From NCBI GenBank assembly GCA_949128115.1, contig OX421961.1, positions 101,451,863-101,515,862 on the forward strand: a stretch of 64,000 nucleotides of DNA. The letters run 5' to 3'. Both the position numbers and the translations under genes were made by a program. The DNA is from Anaspis maculata. Its lineage: Eukaryota > Arthropoda > Insecta > Coleoptera > Scraptiidae. The notes beneath the pieces were generated by a model. That model was not told where the DNA came from, searched no databases, and worked only from the letters and a program-made list of their open reading frames with translations. Shown here one piece after another: positions 36,553-47,718 of this stretch (within the stretch, counting starts at the first letter, position 1; each line of letters opens with the position of its first letter).

Positions 36553-37720
36553 CCCGATCCATTGCCTTGTAAAATATCTAGTGGGGGGGTTAGCGGAATG
36601 GTCTGTGCATTTTGTGATCAAAGCATGAAATTTGGCATACTTGTTCAGAAGACCCTCCTTTGAAATTCCAGATGTGGCGCCACGCAAGATTTCGCACCAG
36701 AGGCACTGTATTGCGGTTAATATACCTGCTAGGGGTGAGTTCTGCAAAAATTGTTCCTGGCCGGTCCCTGGTACCGCAGTCGGTATTTTTTAGTTTTGTT
36801 CAGATAAAACTACATGTAGAAATGAGTGAGGAGTATATTTTCACAAGCAAAGTTCCAAATACTGCCTTTATACGTTGTTTCAATACATTTTAAGGCCAAC
36901 TTTGTTTTAGTACAGGAAACATGGTAAAAAAATTGCCAAAACCTCAGCAAAGATATGGACGTCCTGAAAATTTGATATTCTGTCCAGAATTATGTGCCCT
37001 ACTACATATCTAAAATTGCCAAAAATCGCATCCCGATGCTTCGAGTTATTGGAGGGGGGGTGAAAAATTGCAACTCAAAATGAAAGGTATAGAACCCGAT
37101 GGAACCTGTCAATCCAATGGATGCAAATACGATGTGACTATGTCTGTGACTATAGTTCTTTTAAGTCATTTTTGTAACACCCTGTTTTTTTAGGTACTAT
37201 TACGCACCGCCGAATTCAACATTTTAAATGAAATTTTCACGTTAAAATGAAACTCTAAAGAAAAATTGTTGGTTACGGTTTAAGTGTGTGCGAACCGTTC
37301 AGTTTTTACAAGCTTACAACTCATAAAAGCATAAGTTGGACAAGCCGAACCTGCGAAGTGAGGATAAAGCATGTTATATTAATGCATTATAATGTGCAGT
37401 GCGAAGCCGTAAAAATTCGCTTTACGGTCTCAGTGAAAGCAAACATTAAATAATTAAAAGCTTGCTTGTGAAGCACCCAAAGCTACAACATTATGTCATC
37501 CTCAATGACTGAGATGTAAAAGAGAAATTCTCAAACCGCATAATTGTTCGCTTTCTATGCACCTCCATGAATGCAACATAGTATCTGCAAAATGCATGCA
37601 ACCCTCTAAATTATTCATTCATCTTGATGCAATGGGATGGTGTGAACCGTCGAAAAAAAAATGACTGCAAAATAAACGGGTGTGAACTAATTTCAGTGAA
37701 AAAAAGTCAAACTCAAGTAC

Positions 37721-37852
37721 GTTCAACCCTAAACCCTATATATAGTATGATTCGAGTTGGCTGGGAGTTTCGCCACGCGGCGTCCTTTGAAAGAAACAAT
37801 TCTGGAAATCATAGCTCACTCGAATCACACTAGGGTTGAACTTTGGGTTGAA
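37721..37852. repeat. Imperfect inverted repeat, GTTCAACCCTA / TGATTCGAGT arms
   Basis: GTTCAACCCTA (37721-37731) and TGATTCGAGT (37748-37757) recur inverted as ACTCGAATCA (37818-37827) and TAGGGTTGAAC (37831-37841). The left arm has about 16 extra bases between the two blocks. Probably a decayed palindromic element. Confidence 0.4.
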
Positions 37853-39300
37853 CATACTATAAACAAGAAACTATTCACTTGAACGTTTGAATTCATATTT
37901 AAACATTTTTCTGTTGATGATACTTCCGCACTAACTTATCCCTTATCTGAATGATGGTCAATGGTCATGCACTTTTGAATCACTCTCTAGATAGGTACCT
38001 TAGGTACAGGTGGTAACTGCTTGGAACTTATCTACCTCTGTTTTAATTATACTGGAAGAATTCAAAGTACTTAGTAAGTAGGTAAGTAAGTACCTACCCA
38101 GTATTATGCATATTATTATTTATTATGCTTACTTATGCTTAATTCCGTCCATTTGGTGCAATGACTGCAATAATAACTAACTACACCTTGTCTCATGAAT
38201 AATTATTTGAGGACCTAGATCATCCCCTGGAGGATTTCATCCCCAACACTTAGTTGCAACTATAGTTCTTTTGTTGCGGCTATTTCTTCGCCTTAACACT
38301 CCAGTTTTATACAAAGCAACTAACATGAAATATCCCTCGGGTTACACTTTGCTCCTTTTGACGACAGTTATTCGCAGCTAACGGGGCACCTGAGGCTAGT
38401 GGAACTGGTTAGCACAACTGCATGCAGCAGCCCTATACGACAGGAGCGTCACTTTCCCGGTCGGTATATATTTACAGATTTTGTAACAATGTCGTCTGGA
38501 GTTAGTATTCTCTGTAGGGGGAAGTTGTTTATGTGAACCCCGCATGTAAACTCGTCGAGTAATACTAACACAACATTAGAAATTCTACCCCGATGTGCTT
38601 GCGGGATCCTTTGTCATTCACGGCGTACAGTACAATGCCCCACGATTTTGGAAAAGGTCCATTAATTAATTAATTCCCTCACTTACACTTAGGTATGTAC
38701 CTACCTTCCATATAAACTGCGCAAAAAATGAAGTGACCATTTTTTCTAGGTTTTTTCAAATGTCCATAACTTCTTCAAAAAGGATCGGAATCGGAAGCAG
38801 CTTGCACTATTGCAAGAATACAACATTGTTCTATTTTTTGAACCATACATATCCAAGCCATTCAAAGTGAAGGTATATCTCATACAGGGTGGTACAAAAA
38901 GGCGTGCAACTTTCTGTTCTTTTCATCTTGGCACCGGAAATTTTCACGTCATCCTGTATTATACGAATGTGACTGCTTCTTGTAGCCTGTAGTATCTGTA
39001 ATTCATAACTGTTTAGCTTTCCACTCTACGTTGTGTACTTGGGGAGATATGATTTTTCTTGTATAAAAGTACCAATTGTTTCATAGAAGAGTATTAATTG
39101 TACGAAATAGTTTGTTAATTAAACGATAATCATCTTAGGATGGGATGGGATGGGATGATTTGTTTTCTCTTGAAGAATCATAAATTTAATTGTCAATAAT
39201 AGCAAAGAAATGATACATACAGGGTGATGGGGAAATACTGCGTTTTTTTTTCTTTGCGCAGGCAGGAATATGGTTCTATCACTCGGTACAGGTACTTGGA
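37853..39300. other. Unannotated segment with TACCTAC words and two TACAGGGTG termini
   Basis: No gene is recognised. It contains a GTAAGTAGGTAAGTAAGTAC stretch near 38070-38103, a short GGGAT repeat at 39138-39159, and two isolated TACAGGGTG words (38883 and 39218). The 38883 word is followed about 70 bp later by an inverted CATCCTGTATT. Confidence 0.4.
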
Positions 39301-39657
39301 TTGACTGTATCTCTTAGCTTGTATAGTATCTGTTCTACTGTAACTCCAACAGGTTCTCTTTTTTCTCTGCATTACGTAAGTACCTCCATTGGTCAACCGT
39401 CCGAGTCGTATGCTGCATGTCCATGTTCACCTGTCAACACGATGGACCTGCGGTCCCAGGATTATTCCAGGGCACTTGAAACGCCTTCGGGTTTCGGCTT
39501 CAAGCGGTGCCCGTCCAGAGCGCGCGTGCAGGCCTTTTCTCGTACAACTGTATGGAGACTTCAGCAGTGGGTCAAGCTACATCTGTCCATTTTGGCGGGG
39601 GTGCCACACACGGAAGCACGCGAAAGGTGTGCTATTATAGAATTCATCGACCCATGA
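39301..39657 (+). CDS. Unrecognised 118-codon open frame in a GC-richer patch
   Basis: This is one of the longest open frames outside the satellite. The translation starts MTVSLSLYSICSTVTP and shows no motif, signal peptide or domain I recognise. Two other overlapping frames are open in the same stretch (39389-39640 and 39507-39752), which argues that openness reflects the higher GC content rather than selection. It may be part of a transposable element or chance. Low confidence as a gene. Confidence 0.12.
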   Translation: MTVSLSLYSICSTVTPTGSLFSLHYVSTSIGQPSESYAACPCSPVNTMDLRSQDYSRALETPSGFGFKRCPSRARVQAFSRTTVWRLQQWVKLHLSILAGVPHTEARERCAIIEFIDP

Positions 39658-40213
39658 AACATTCAAGATCAGGTCCTGTAATCAGTCAGGACCTATATAG
39701 GCACTATGAATCGCCCACAGCACCAGTTATGGATTGCAATGCGGAGTGGTAGCGAGCAGATTAAAAGCAAATAGTAATTAATCACAGTGTTATTCCTACG
39801 TAAATAATTGTTGGCGTGTAGTTATTGTAGTACGCAGTAATGGACAGTGTATGTTTTAAAACGATCGTCTCAATTATATTCGAACTCGTACGCGAAATAC
39901 GTAACAATATGTTACAAGTTCCAAGTAAACCTGGACAGGGATATATAAAACTGTGTATTCTTTTTTACCATTGTTTGTAAGTTTCTAAAGTTTTTCTGTT
40001 TCGTAGTTACAGGCCTATAGAGATGGCCTTTGTCTTAGATGTACAACGCCATGCCTTTTTAAACCTAAGTTTAGTGTAAGTTTGGCTTGATTAAGCTATC
40101 GGTAAACATCGACTTGTACAATCTGTTTTTACCGCTGGTTCCACCAAAAAAGTTGATCGAGAAATAGCTAATTCGAGATTTTCTCAGGTGGATTCTGGTG
40201 CACTGACCAATGT
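39658..40213. other. Intergenic stretch with one copy of a dispersed repeat
   Basis: No gene seen. At 39827-39890 a GTAGTACGCAGTAA ... CTCAATTATA block resembles 58131-58185 (see the entry there), suggesting an unclassified dispersed repeat. Confidence 0.4.
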
Positions 40214-41174
40214 GAAAGACCCCGCACGTTTTCTATGAAAAAGTGGTTTCGGTGAATTTGGCTAAATTTTTTATATGTTGTAGATCTTGATTCAAGAAAT
40301 ATATTCCTGAAAAATTGGACCCCTCCTATAAACAGTTTTTTCCCTACACCCCTAATAAGGCCAAAATTAGAAATAACCTCAATTTTTTTTGAAATTCATG
40401 AAACTGGTTTTAATCGAACTCGTGATCATGGGAAAAATAATTAAAAAAATCCAAGTTGTGGATTGGGGTAGTTATCAAAGGGGATTGGGGGTCGAAATCG
40501 AGAAAATAAATTAAAATTCCGAATTTTTTTGTTCTTATAAAATCTGAACAGATTAATAAGCGAGAAATAATTTTGAAAAATCTAAATCAATCAATTGGGG
40601 GTTATTCTGAAGGGGGCTGAGGGTCAAAATCAAGGGAACAGAGTAACATTCCGAAACTTTCGATTCCCATTATTGGGAAAATAATTCAAAAAATCTGAAC
40701 CAATGAGTTCTGGTGTTATTGAGGAAGTAGAGGGTAAAAATCAAGACAACAATGAAATTCTGGACCTTACAGTTCATCTATCTAGAAATTGATCTGGGTG
40801 AATGACAAAATGATAATGAAAACAATCTGCACAAGGATTGAATTCTTCATTTCTCGACCATCCCTTTTCTCACCCACCATAATTTCTGCCTACAGCCATG
40901 TCCTAGTCCAAATAAGAATTTGTCTCAAGCATTTGAAAATCCATGAAACTGGCTCAAATAGAGTTGAAGAATAAAAAATATAAGTTATGAATTGAAGTAA
41001 TAATCGAGGGGGCGGGGGTCGAAATTGAGTAAAAGAATTAGCATTCTAGGAAAAGGGTAATGGAGAAGTAGCTTGACATTATCTGAATCAATAAATTGAG
41101 ATGGTTACCTACTGAGGGGACAGTGGTCAAAATCTAGAAAAAGGAAGAAATTCCGAAACTTTAAATTCATATAT

Positions 41175-41712
41175 AGGGTCTTTCAATAAGAGTGATAGAA
41201 CTTCAAATTGGAATTAAATAAATTATGTCAGGGTTAACGACATCTAATTGACTCATGTGAAAGAACAGTTTTTAACATTATGTGTGGAAAATAACATTTA
41301 GTAAATGGCCTCTTCGACTTGGTCAAACGGCGTGCAGAAGGGAAGTCCAATTTGTAATAACTTTCTGGCAGATATCGGGCTATATTTCAGTGATAACACG
41401 CACAATATTGTCCCTTAGGGCTTCAATGGTTCTAAGCATGTTCTTGTATACCAGGGACTTCACATACCCCCACAGAAAAAAAGTCCAGGGGCGTAATATC
41501 TCAAGATCTCGCTGGCCAATTGAAATCGCCGTTCCGCGAAATTGTTCTTCCTTGGAAGTTTTTGGCCAACAAGTCCCTAGGTTTCTCCTGCTGTGTGGCA
41601 CATAGCCCCGTCTTGTTGAAAGAGGATGATTTTGTAAAATATACCAAGTATTTATGTCAAAAAATGACAGTAAAATATTGTCAAAGTTCTATCACTCTTA
41701 TTGAAAGACCCT
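41175..41712. mobile_element. Non-autonomous Tc1/mariner-type element with perfect 29-bp TIRs
   Basis: The ends at 41175-41203 (AGGGTCTTTCAATAAGAGTG...) and 41684-41712 are perfect 29-bp inverted copies, 538 bp overall, lying in the middle of the foldback-like element. The left end follows TATAT; no TA follows the right end, so a clean target duplication is not visible. The interior carries a transposase 3' remnant on the minus strand. Too short to encode a full transposase of about 340 residues. Confidence 0.75.
41280..41601 (-). pseudogene. Mariner-like (DDE) transposase C-terminal remnant
   Basis: The minus-strand frame contains TFFLWGYVKSLVYKNMLRTI and EALRDNIVRVITEI, the region after the third catalytic Asp in insect mariner-type transposases (family pattern SPDLTPLDFFLWGYVK). 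The SPDLTPLD part lies in another frame with an internal stop: ARS, stop, DITPLDFF. The frame change falls at a run of seven T on the minus strand (41475-41481), where the family pattern would need six. Further downstream, around 41290-41375, the words CQKVITNWTS and RRGHLLNVIFHT of the usual C-terminus are readable in a third frame. The gene is dead and truncated. Confidence 0.7.
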
Positions 41713-42524
41713 TTGGAACTGAAAATACAGATTTGAAAAATTGAGCCTTACTTCCAATATCGATCTATTTTTGGAATCCCATTGAATCAACCAATGACCA
41801 AAAGCAGGATTTATGTCTATTTAAAAAAAGATAGTCCAGTAGGTATCATAATGGTTGTACCCAGGTACCTGGGTAAGGGGTGAGGATGATCGAGAAACGA
41901 TGAACTTAGTCCTTATTCACATTGGTTGTATTATCATTTTGTCATTTGCCCAGATCTTCCTAGATACACTGGAAGTTCCAGAACTCCACTCTTCTCTCAA
42001 TTTCGACCCTCTACCTCCTCAATAACACCCGAATTCATTGGTTTAGATTTTTTTGAGCAATTTCCCCATTGCTCGTAAAATCATATATTATGGGAACCGC
42101 AAATTCCGGAATTTCACTGAGTTTTCTTGATTTCGACCCCCAGCCCCCTGTAGAATAACCTTCAATTCATTGATTTAGATCTTCCAAAACTATTTTTCGA
42201 ATATTATTCTCTTCAGATTTTATAAGAATAAAAAAATTCGGATTTTCAATTTATTTTCTCAATTTCGACTCTCAACAACCCCCTTGATAACTACCCCAAT
42301 TCACAACTTGGATTTTTTCAATCATTTTTCTAATGATCACGAGTTCGATTAGAACTAGTTTCATGAATTTCAAAAAAAGTGAGATTATTCCTGATTTTGG
42401 CCTTATTAGGGGTCTAGGGGAAAAACCGTTCATAGGAGGGGTCCAATTTTTCAGGAATATATTTCTTGAATCAAGATCCAAGAACCAAAACCACTTTTTC
42501 ATAGAAAACGTGCGGGGTCCTTTC

Positions 42525-43008
42525 TATTTTAAAGCAATAATGGAACAAATGATTAATCTTCTTCGGATTTTACGCATTTTTCATGGTCAATCAACTTACA
42601 TTGGTTAGAATAAAATCCATTCAACATCGTGTTAACGTTCTGGATCCTGAATTTATTGGAGGGAGTTGATCGCACGTAGTTTCACCTGACACGTAGGCCT
42701 AACGCCACACTATTGGCTCGCCCACTGACATTACCTACCGGCGGGCTCCCATCCAACTTTCAGCCGCGCTAAGCGTTGCTGCAGTCGAATTATTAATCGA
42801 CTGTAGCGGTGAAGAACACACAAGCCCTTCTCTGGTGTGTTAGCGTTAACAATGCGTTAACTTCTTGGTGGAACCCGCGGTTAGGGGCGTAGCAGCGTAG
42901 AATGTATACGTCCATGGAATTGGGCGGTATGTGCAGAGCAGGCTATCTTTACCTCAGGACAGGGAAGAATGAAGATACGCTTCCAACCGCTCTGAGGACC
43001 GATGACTA
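42525..43008. mobile_element. Possible 3' end of a LINE or SINE preceding a (GAT)n tail
   Basis: From about 42650 the sequence is GC-richer than its surroundings and ends ...GAGGACCGATGACTA directly before a (GAT)n tract. Several RTE-type non-LTR elements are known to end in short TGA/GAT tandem tails, which is the only basis for this call. No reverse-transcriptase motif is present. Confidence 0.3.

Positions 43009-43085
<77 letters not shown>
43009..43085. repeat. (GAT)n microsatellite, about 25 units
   Basis: An uninterrupted GAT/ATG/TGA trinucleotide tract. It makes a poly-His frame on the minus strand that should not be read as a protein. Confidence 0.97.
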
Positions 43086-43086
<1 letters not shown>

Positions 43087-45080
43087 AAATACGTATTCTT
43101 GTTAAAGAAGGGTTTAATTGAGAAGGGTGTCGGTGTCTATGAACTCCATACACTCAGTTATGATCGTTGCATTAAACTTCACAGGCACGTGATTTATAGC
43201 CCTGAAACAGATACCCAGTGTTTAGCAGTGATATCATGAATAATTTGTTTGACTTGATAAAGCTCTCAGGATGAAATGGGTACGCCACAGTCAGCTATGC
43301 GGTCATCAGCAAAGACGTTACAGGCTGATTATGCACTCCTATCTCATACATCTTGCATTCGACTAGAAATTGCTTAAATTTTCAGGACACCTCCGGCTGC
43401 ATCAGTTTAGTACAATATCGAAAACCAATAATTCATTGTAAGCAGTAAGATATAAAATAATTACGATTCTCATCTTAGATCGTATTGCTTGAAATCCAGA
43501 TTCTCTGAAACAAAATCCCTGTAGGTATCCCGTAACATTTTGTATTCTTTCATGTCGGTTTTTTTACAACGTGAAGCACATTTTATAGCGTACTTTGATT
43601 ACGCTTTTCTCTATTTCAAGAAGTTTTGCATTCTGATGGAATTATATAGAAGCAGATTTACTTTTAATTAAACCCATTGCAGCAGTGGCATAAGTTCTAG
43701 TGCATTCAGATTTAATTTGTACTTGAGTGAATTTTCATAAGGAGCAAGGAAAGGAGAAGCCCAAGCACCTGTTTGCGCGCGGCCCTTTCAAATTTATTAC
43801 ATGAAGCTACAATGTAGTAAAAGAGCATAAGGAACAGTAGCAATTTTTGATTTTATAGTCGCTACTTTTATATATACTCAAAGGTATTCCATGCATATGA
43901 GCATGGGATGTGGGCTTCGCAAAAGGGGAGTTTTTGCACCTCTTCATAATGACTAATGACATCATTATTCTCGCAAGAAGAAAAGCGAAACTGATGCTTT
44001 TGGGCAGGTTTATTACGACGCATCCAAATGATACCGGGTATGATTGCGTACATTATTTATCATTTCCGTATGTCGAGTATAAAAAGAATATATATTCGCC
44101 AGCAGAAGAGAGTGCGGGGAGAAGTTTTTTTTCTACTTCAGGTACTTTTTTCCTTGGACATTTAACGACGGTCTATTTCCGCAACGAGGCCTAACACCGA
44201 CGCCGGTGAATGCTTGTCTTCACTTCCACTATACCGCAGATTTTGCCGAACCTGTGTGTTCCAACACAAGGTGAATATTTTAACCGAGCACCAGCAATGC
44301 ATGGGGTCAGCACCATTTCTCACATTCCACGTGCTATGCGACACACGGTATACCTTGCATTTAGCAATCATTCCAACTTAATCTGGTATCTGGGTAGGTA
44401 CGGACTTTTGAGGCCCGACTCTGAATTTAAAAATATTGCGAGAGACATGGGAGAAGTGCAGGCATTCATGTTTTCACATGAAGCGTTCCTATAAAGCCGT
44501 GGTTCAAGCACACTGCTGCCAGTCGCTGGCTGCTGCTTGCTGGTGATAATCGCCTAGCGGCCAGCGGTAAACCAGCGTAATGTGACCAAGGCTTAACTGA
44601 TAGTTTGAAACAATCTAAAAGATCACAAAGTTTTCAAACATTCCGAAGAATAAAGATTCTCAGGATCTCAGTCCAGTATTGTTAAAAATGCAAGACTTGC
44701 AACCATACGTTGCTACAAAATTACCATGGTTGCCAATTAGTCCCATCATGGGCATGGGTGATTTTGTAGCTGCCCGAGTCACTGGAAACTTCTAAACGTG
44801 ATATCTCCTAGACGAGTAAAGGTGAGACCATGATTCTTTTCATTTGTTTCAATCGGACACATTATTGGTCATTCGAGCATGATGTGCAAATTTCTCACGT
44901 CAATATTTTTTTAGTGGTGGTGTAGTATCCTGGTCACGGCATCATTTCTGTAGTGTAACCCCGTTTTCGATATTTGGCAGTGATCGTCGTTGTCTCTTCC
45001 CTTCCCAACGTTATTTACCTTTTACCTACGTTGTGTGAGTTCTTACTCTAGATGAGAATGTGTCCTTGGGGATGAGGTTG
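43086..45080. other. No recognised feature
   Basis: Only short overlapping frames on both strands (for example 43910-44194 plus), none with recognisable motifs. A GC-rich run of CTGCTG / CCAGCG words lies at about 44505-44575. Confidence 0.4.
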
Positions 45081-45739
45081 AATTCTTAAATGAAACGCGA
45101 ATGAAATGCAAGGAAAATGAACTTTTATTGGAAATCAATAAGCAAAGTTTTTGAATGAATTCGTTTCGTTTCTCAAAACACCTCACAAGAATAAACTGAC
45201 AGTGGTGAAATGACACAACATGATAAAGAACAATAAAACACAACAAGAAAAATCATTACAAATCATTTATGCAGAAATTTACAACAATGAAATGAGAACA
45301 AAATCAGATTAGCAAAGCAAAACAAAAAATTATTAATTATGTTCAACTGTCAATTCAATCGCAAAGGAAAAGTGACGTATTCGCTGACAGGCACACAAGG
45401 GAAGAACACGTCAAAGAAACCCATGCGTATAGCCTGGTTGATTGCTGAAAAATCCCGCCCCCAAATGATCTGAACAAGAGTCGAGAGTGAATGAGTTATG
45501 ATGAAAAGTGAAGCGAAGTCACTTCAATTATGCATTGATTAAGTCAGCATGAATCGGTGCTTGAACTTCTTTGGAACGTTTACTTCGTTCACAAGCTATT
45601 CACGTAACAACAAAAGGAAACTTTACGCTCAGCAATTGATGTTACACTTTACAAACAAAAGAATTCAAATTGATAGATAAAAACAATGAAGAAATGATCG
45701 GTGAACAAAGTACATGAATCAGCAAGACACAGATGATGA
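45081..45739. other. A-rich low-complexity stretch
   Basis: The plus strand is rich in A with frequent aacaa, gaaatga and caaag words. No gene or clear repeat period until the 38-bp tandem that follows. Confidence 0.5.
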
Positions 45740-45853
45740 GTAGTTGTGTAGATAAATAAACAAGAAACAAATGATAAGTAATGGTGTAGATAAATGAACA
45801 AGAAACAAACGAAATGTAATGGTGTAGGTAAATAAACAAGAAACAAATAAGAA
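45740..45853. repeat. 38-bp tandem repeat, three copies
   Basis: GTARTKGTGTAGRTAAAT starts at 45740, 45778 and 45816, each unit ending in aacaagaaacaaa. It generates Tyr/Leu/Ser-rich minus-strand frames that look like membrane proteins but follow the repeat. Confidence 0.85.
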
Positions 45854-45859
45854 TACAAC

Positions 45860-46050
45860 ACATCTCGAATACAACTCTACAACAAACGATTTGAAAATGT
45901 TGACCATGCCATATTTTTGGGTGTGCACTTCCATCCTGAACTAACTTGGGATAATCATATCAAACATCTAAGACAAGAATGTTGAAGAGGCTTAGAAGTC
46001 CAAAACGACTTTTGGATCTCGACTTGTTACGCAGTTTATTTTTGCCTTTT
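45860..46050 (+). pseudogene. LINE (non-LTR) reverse-transcriptase fragment
   Basis: The frame from 45860 reads RFENVDHAIFLGVHFHPELT then WDNHIKHLRQEC, followed by a stop at 45983. FLGV...LTW..HI..L is the conserved block after the RT palm/thumb in Jockey- and CR1-type LINE proteins. After the stop, in another frame, LKRLRSPKRLLDLDLL looks like the continuation. Both the upstream palm (the catalytic YADD) and the rest of the ORF are absent, so this is a short decayed piece. The A-rich 38-bp tandem abuts its left side. Confidence 0.6.
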
Positions 46051-47057
46051 CTCCAATTTCAAATGATCATTGAAGATAAACGAGAGAGTCCTTTTATACT
46101 ACGTACCTACAGATACAGGTAGATATCGATATAATTAGACCCGTCTCTACGGCGCACATTTCGGAGTTTTACAGCGCGGAAAATCCGTGAAAAGAAATTG
46201 TCCCAGCAAGATAATCAAAGTTTTCTTTAAGTTGTAACACAATAGGTATTCGAGTGTAGGATGGTCTAAACCCCGAGTTGGAATTCCCTGTTAAGCGAGT
46301 CTGCACTGAATGCATAAAACTCCGGGATTTATGCTGGTCCGAACGCGATGCCAAGAATATTGATTTAAAAAGATACACGTTACTCTAAGACTTATGCAAA
46401 ATCGTACTTTGCATATTTCCTTTGAAGTCTCGCGACCGTCGATAACTAAAAAATTTGCATGTCTTTGTTCTGTTAATAATAATTTAGCACAATGGCATGG
46501 TCCAAATAAAAGCCGCCTGCGGGAGAACTCAACTCGCCATACAGAAATGCTCCGGAAATAATAAGACAGAGAGACATCAGGAAGACATTTTTTGCATGTA
46601 CAGTTCCATAACAAAGAAAGGGTACTTTTTTAATCATCTCTACGGCCGGCCTGGCGATGCGTTCTGATAAGATTTCTCCTTTTTCTTAATTCTTCGGCTA
46701 ATTAAACATCCATGTCTTCCATAACTTAAATGGATTTTGTAATAAGATTAGTACGGGCGGCGGGGGAAATTTCTATTTTAAAAGCTTTTTTCGTGAAAAT
46801 TCGTTACGCAACATAACCTAATCCATTTTTATCCTCCCGGTTCCGTTTTCCGCAGGAGGGAAATGATGGAATGTCCTCGTTTTGAAATTAAATTGATTAA
46901 CATAATTTTTCAAAGCCGGTTCTCTAAAGGTGGGGTACATCGAAGATCGAAGTAGGTACTTCTTGCTTTAAGATTATCGGAAAAAAATGTTGAAAGATGA
47001 AAAAAAATGAATTACTTCCGTTTTAGTTTATGTTTACGTTAAAATAACGTTTTATTA
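46051..47057. other. No recognised feature
   Basis: Short, mutually overlapping frames only (107 codons on the minus strand at 46291-46614 is the longest, unrecognised). Includes an isolated TACCTACAGATACAGGTAG near 46105. Confidence 0.4.
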
Positions 47058-47207
47058 GGGAGTTTGCGATTTCATTGAACGTACGGCGTAACGCAACGTA
47101 GAACGTGAAAACTTCCCTGTAACTAAGGAATTGCAATTAACAAACTCGCCAATTTTCATGTTAAAAGTTACGTTACGTCGTACGTACGTGTATGCACGCA
47201 AACTCCC
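47058..47207. mobile_element. 150-bp MITE with GGGAGTTTGCG ends
   Basis: GGGAGTTTGCG (47058-47068) and CGCAAACTCCC (47197-47207) are perfect inverted ends. Homology continues inward through GTACGRCGTAACGYAAC and AACRTGAAAA, so the arms are about 50-55 bp with mismatches. No coding capacity. Confidence 0.7.
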
Positions 47208-47380
47208 CATAGAGCAAAGAATGTTCGCGCGAGATGGATACCCTCCTTTAATTGGAAACTTTCCCATCACAATAATTTCGAAAAGAAGAAACTCTGGTTC
47301 TGACCATATCAAGCAGACTCTGAGTATACGAAATACCGTTTTGTACTCAAGTGACAATTATTAACAACCGCAATAAGAAG

Positions 47381-47514
47381 AGTAATACCGTATCATCAAA
47401 AACTTTCCTCCTCTAGGTAGGCTGTGGTCTAGCCATTGGCAGGCAAACGAGGCTGATTTTGGCCAGGCCACAGCCTGCTTAGAGGAGGAAAGTTTTTGAT
47501 CATACGGTAGTAAT
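47381..47514. mobile_element. 122-bp near-perfect palindrome with 6-bp direct repeats
   Basis: The body 47387-47508 has arms of about 48 bp starting ACCGTATSATCAAAAACTTT and reaching into GGCTGTGGYCTRGCC, with about five mismatches and a loop of roughly 25 nt. AGTAAT sits immediately outside both ends (47381-47386 and 47509-47514), as expected of a target-site duplication. A transcript in either direction would form one long hairpin. Whether it is a MITE or an expressed hairpin RNA cannot be told from sequence. Confidence 0.75.
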
Positions 47515-47718
47515 AGCCAAACTTCCAAGAAATGGTGCTCTTGGACTCAGCTTTTGGTTTCAGCTCCAGTCGTTGTTGACAGTGACTTGGACCGTGACAG
47601 ACGCGAGGACGCGACAGTAGCTATAGACGCGGCAGTGTTTTGAACGAAAATTTTACGTCATACAAAGTATAAACTAAGATCACTACAGGCATAAATGGTA
47701 TATTATATTACATATCGA

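Larger units (their letters stand above)
40214..42524. mobile_element. Foldback-like long-inverted-repeat element
   Basis: The arm at 40214-40875 is, by eye, roughly 75-80% identical to the reverse complement of 41871-42524. Conserved anchors are GACCCCGCACGTTTTCTAT at the outer end, TGAAATTCATGAAACT, and AATGACAAAATGATAAT at the inner end. The arms are built from degenerate direct units of about 115-130 bp, each ending in a gggggt.gaaatc.aga word (near 40490, 40620, 40735, with more in the centre near 41015 and 41128). Long arms made of internal tandem units are characteristic of Foldback elements. No clear target duplication is visible. A mariner-type relic occupies the centre. Its own transposase, if any, is not here. 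Confidence 0.65.

Noticed and set aside
39301..39752. Three overlapping plus-strand frames as a gene
   Set aside because: Openness in all three frames at once is best explained by higher GC content. Listed only as a very low-confidence entry.
42881..43153. Poly-histidine protein on the minus strand
   Set aside because: It is the (GAT)n microsatellite read in one frame.
45642..45934. Small membrane-like proteins rich in Tyr, Leu and Ser on the minus strand
   Set aside because: Several overlapping frames arise from the 38-bp tandem repeat and A-rich DNA.
47131..47364. Overlapping frames on both strands near 47.05-47.36 kb
   Set aside because: They run through the 150-bp palindromic MITE and beyond with no family motif.
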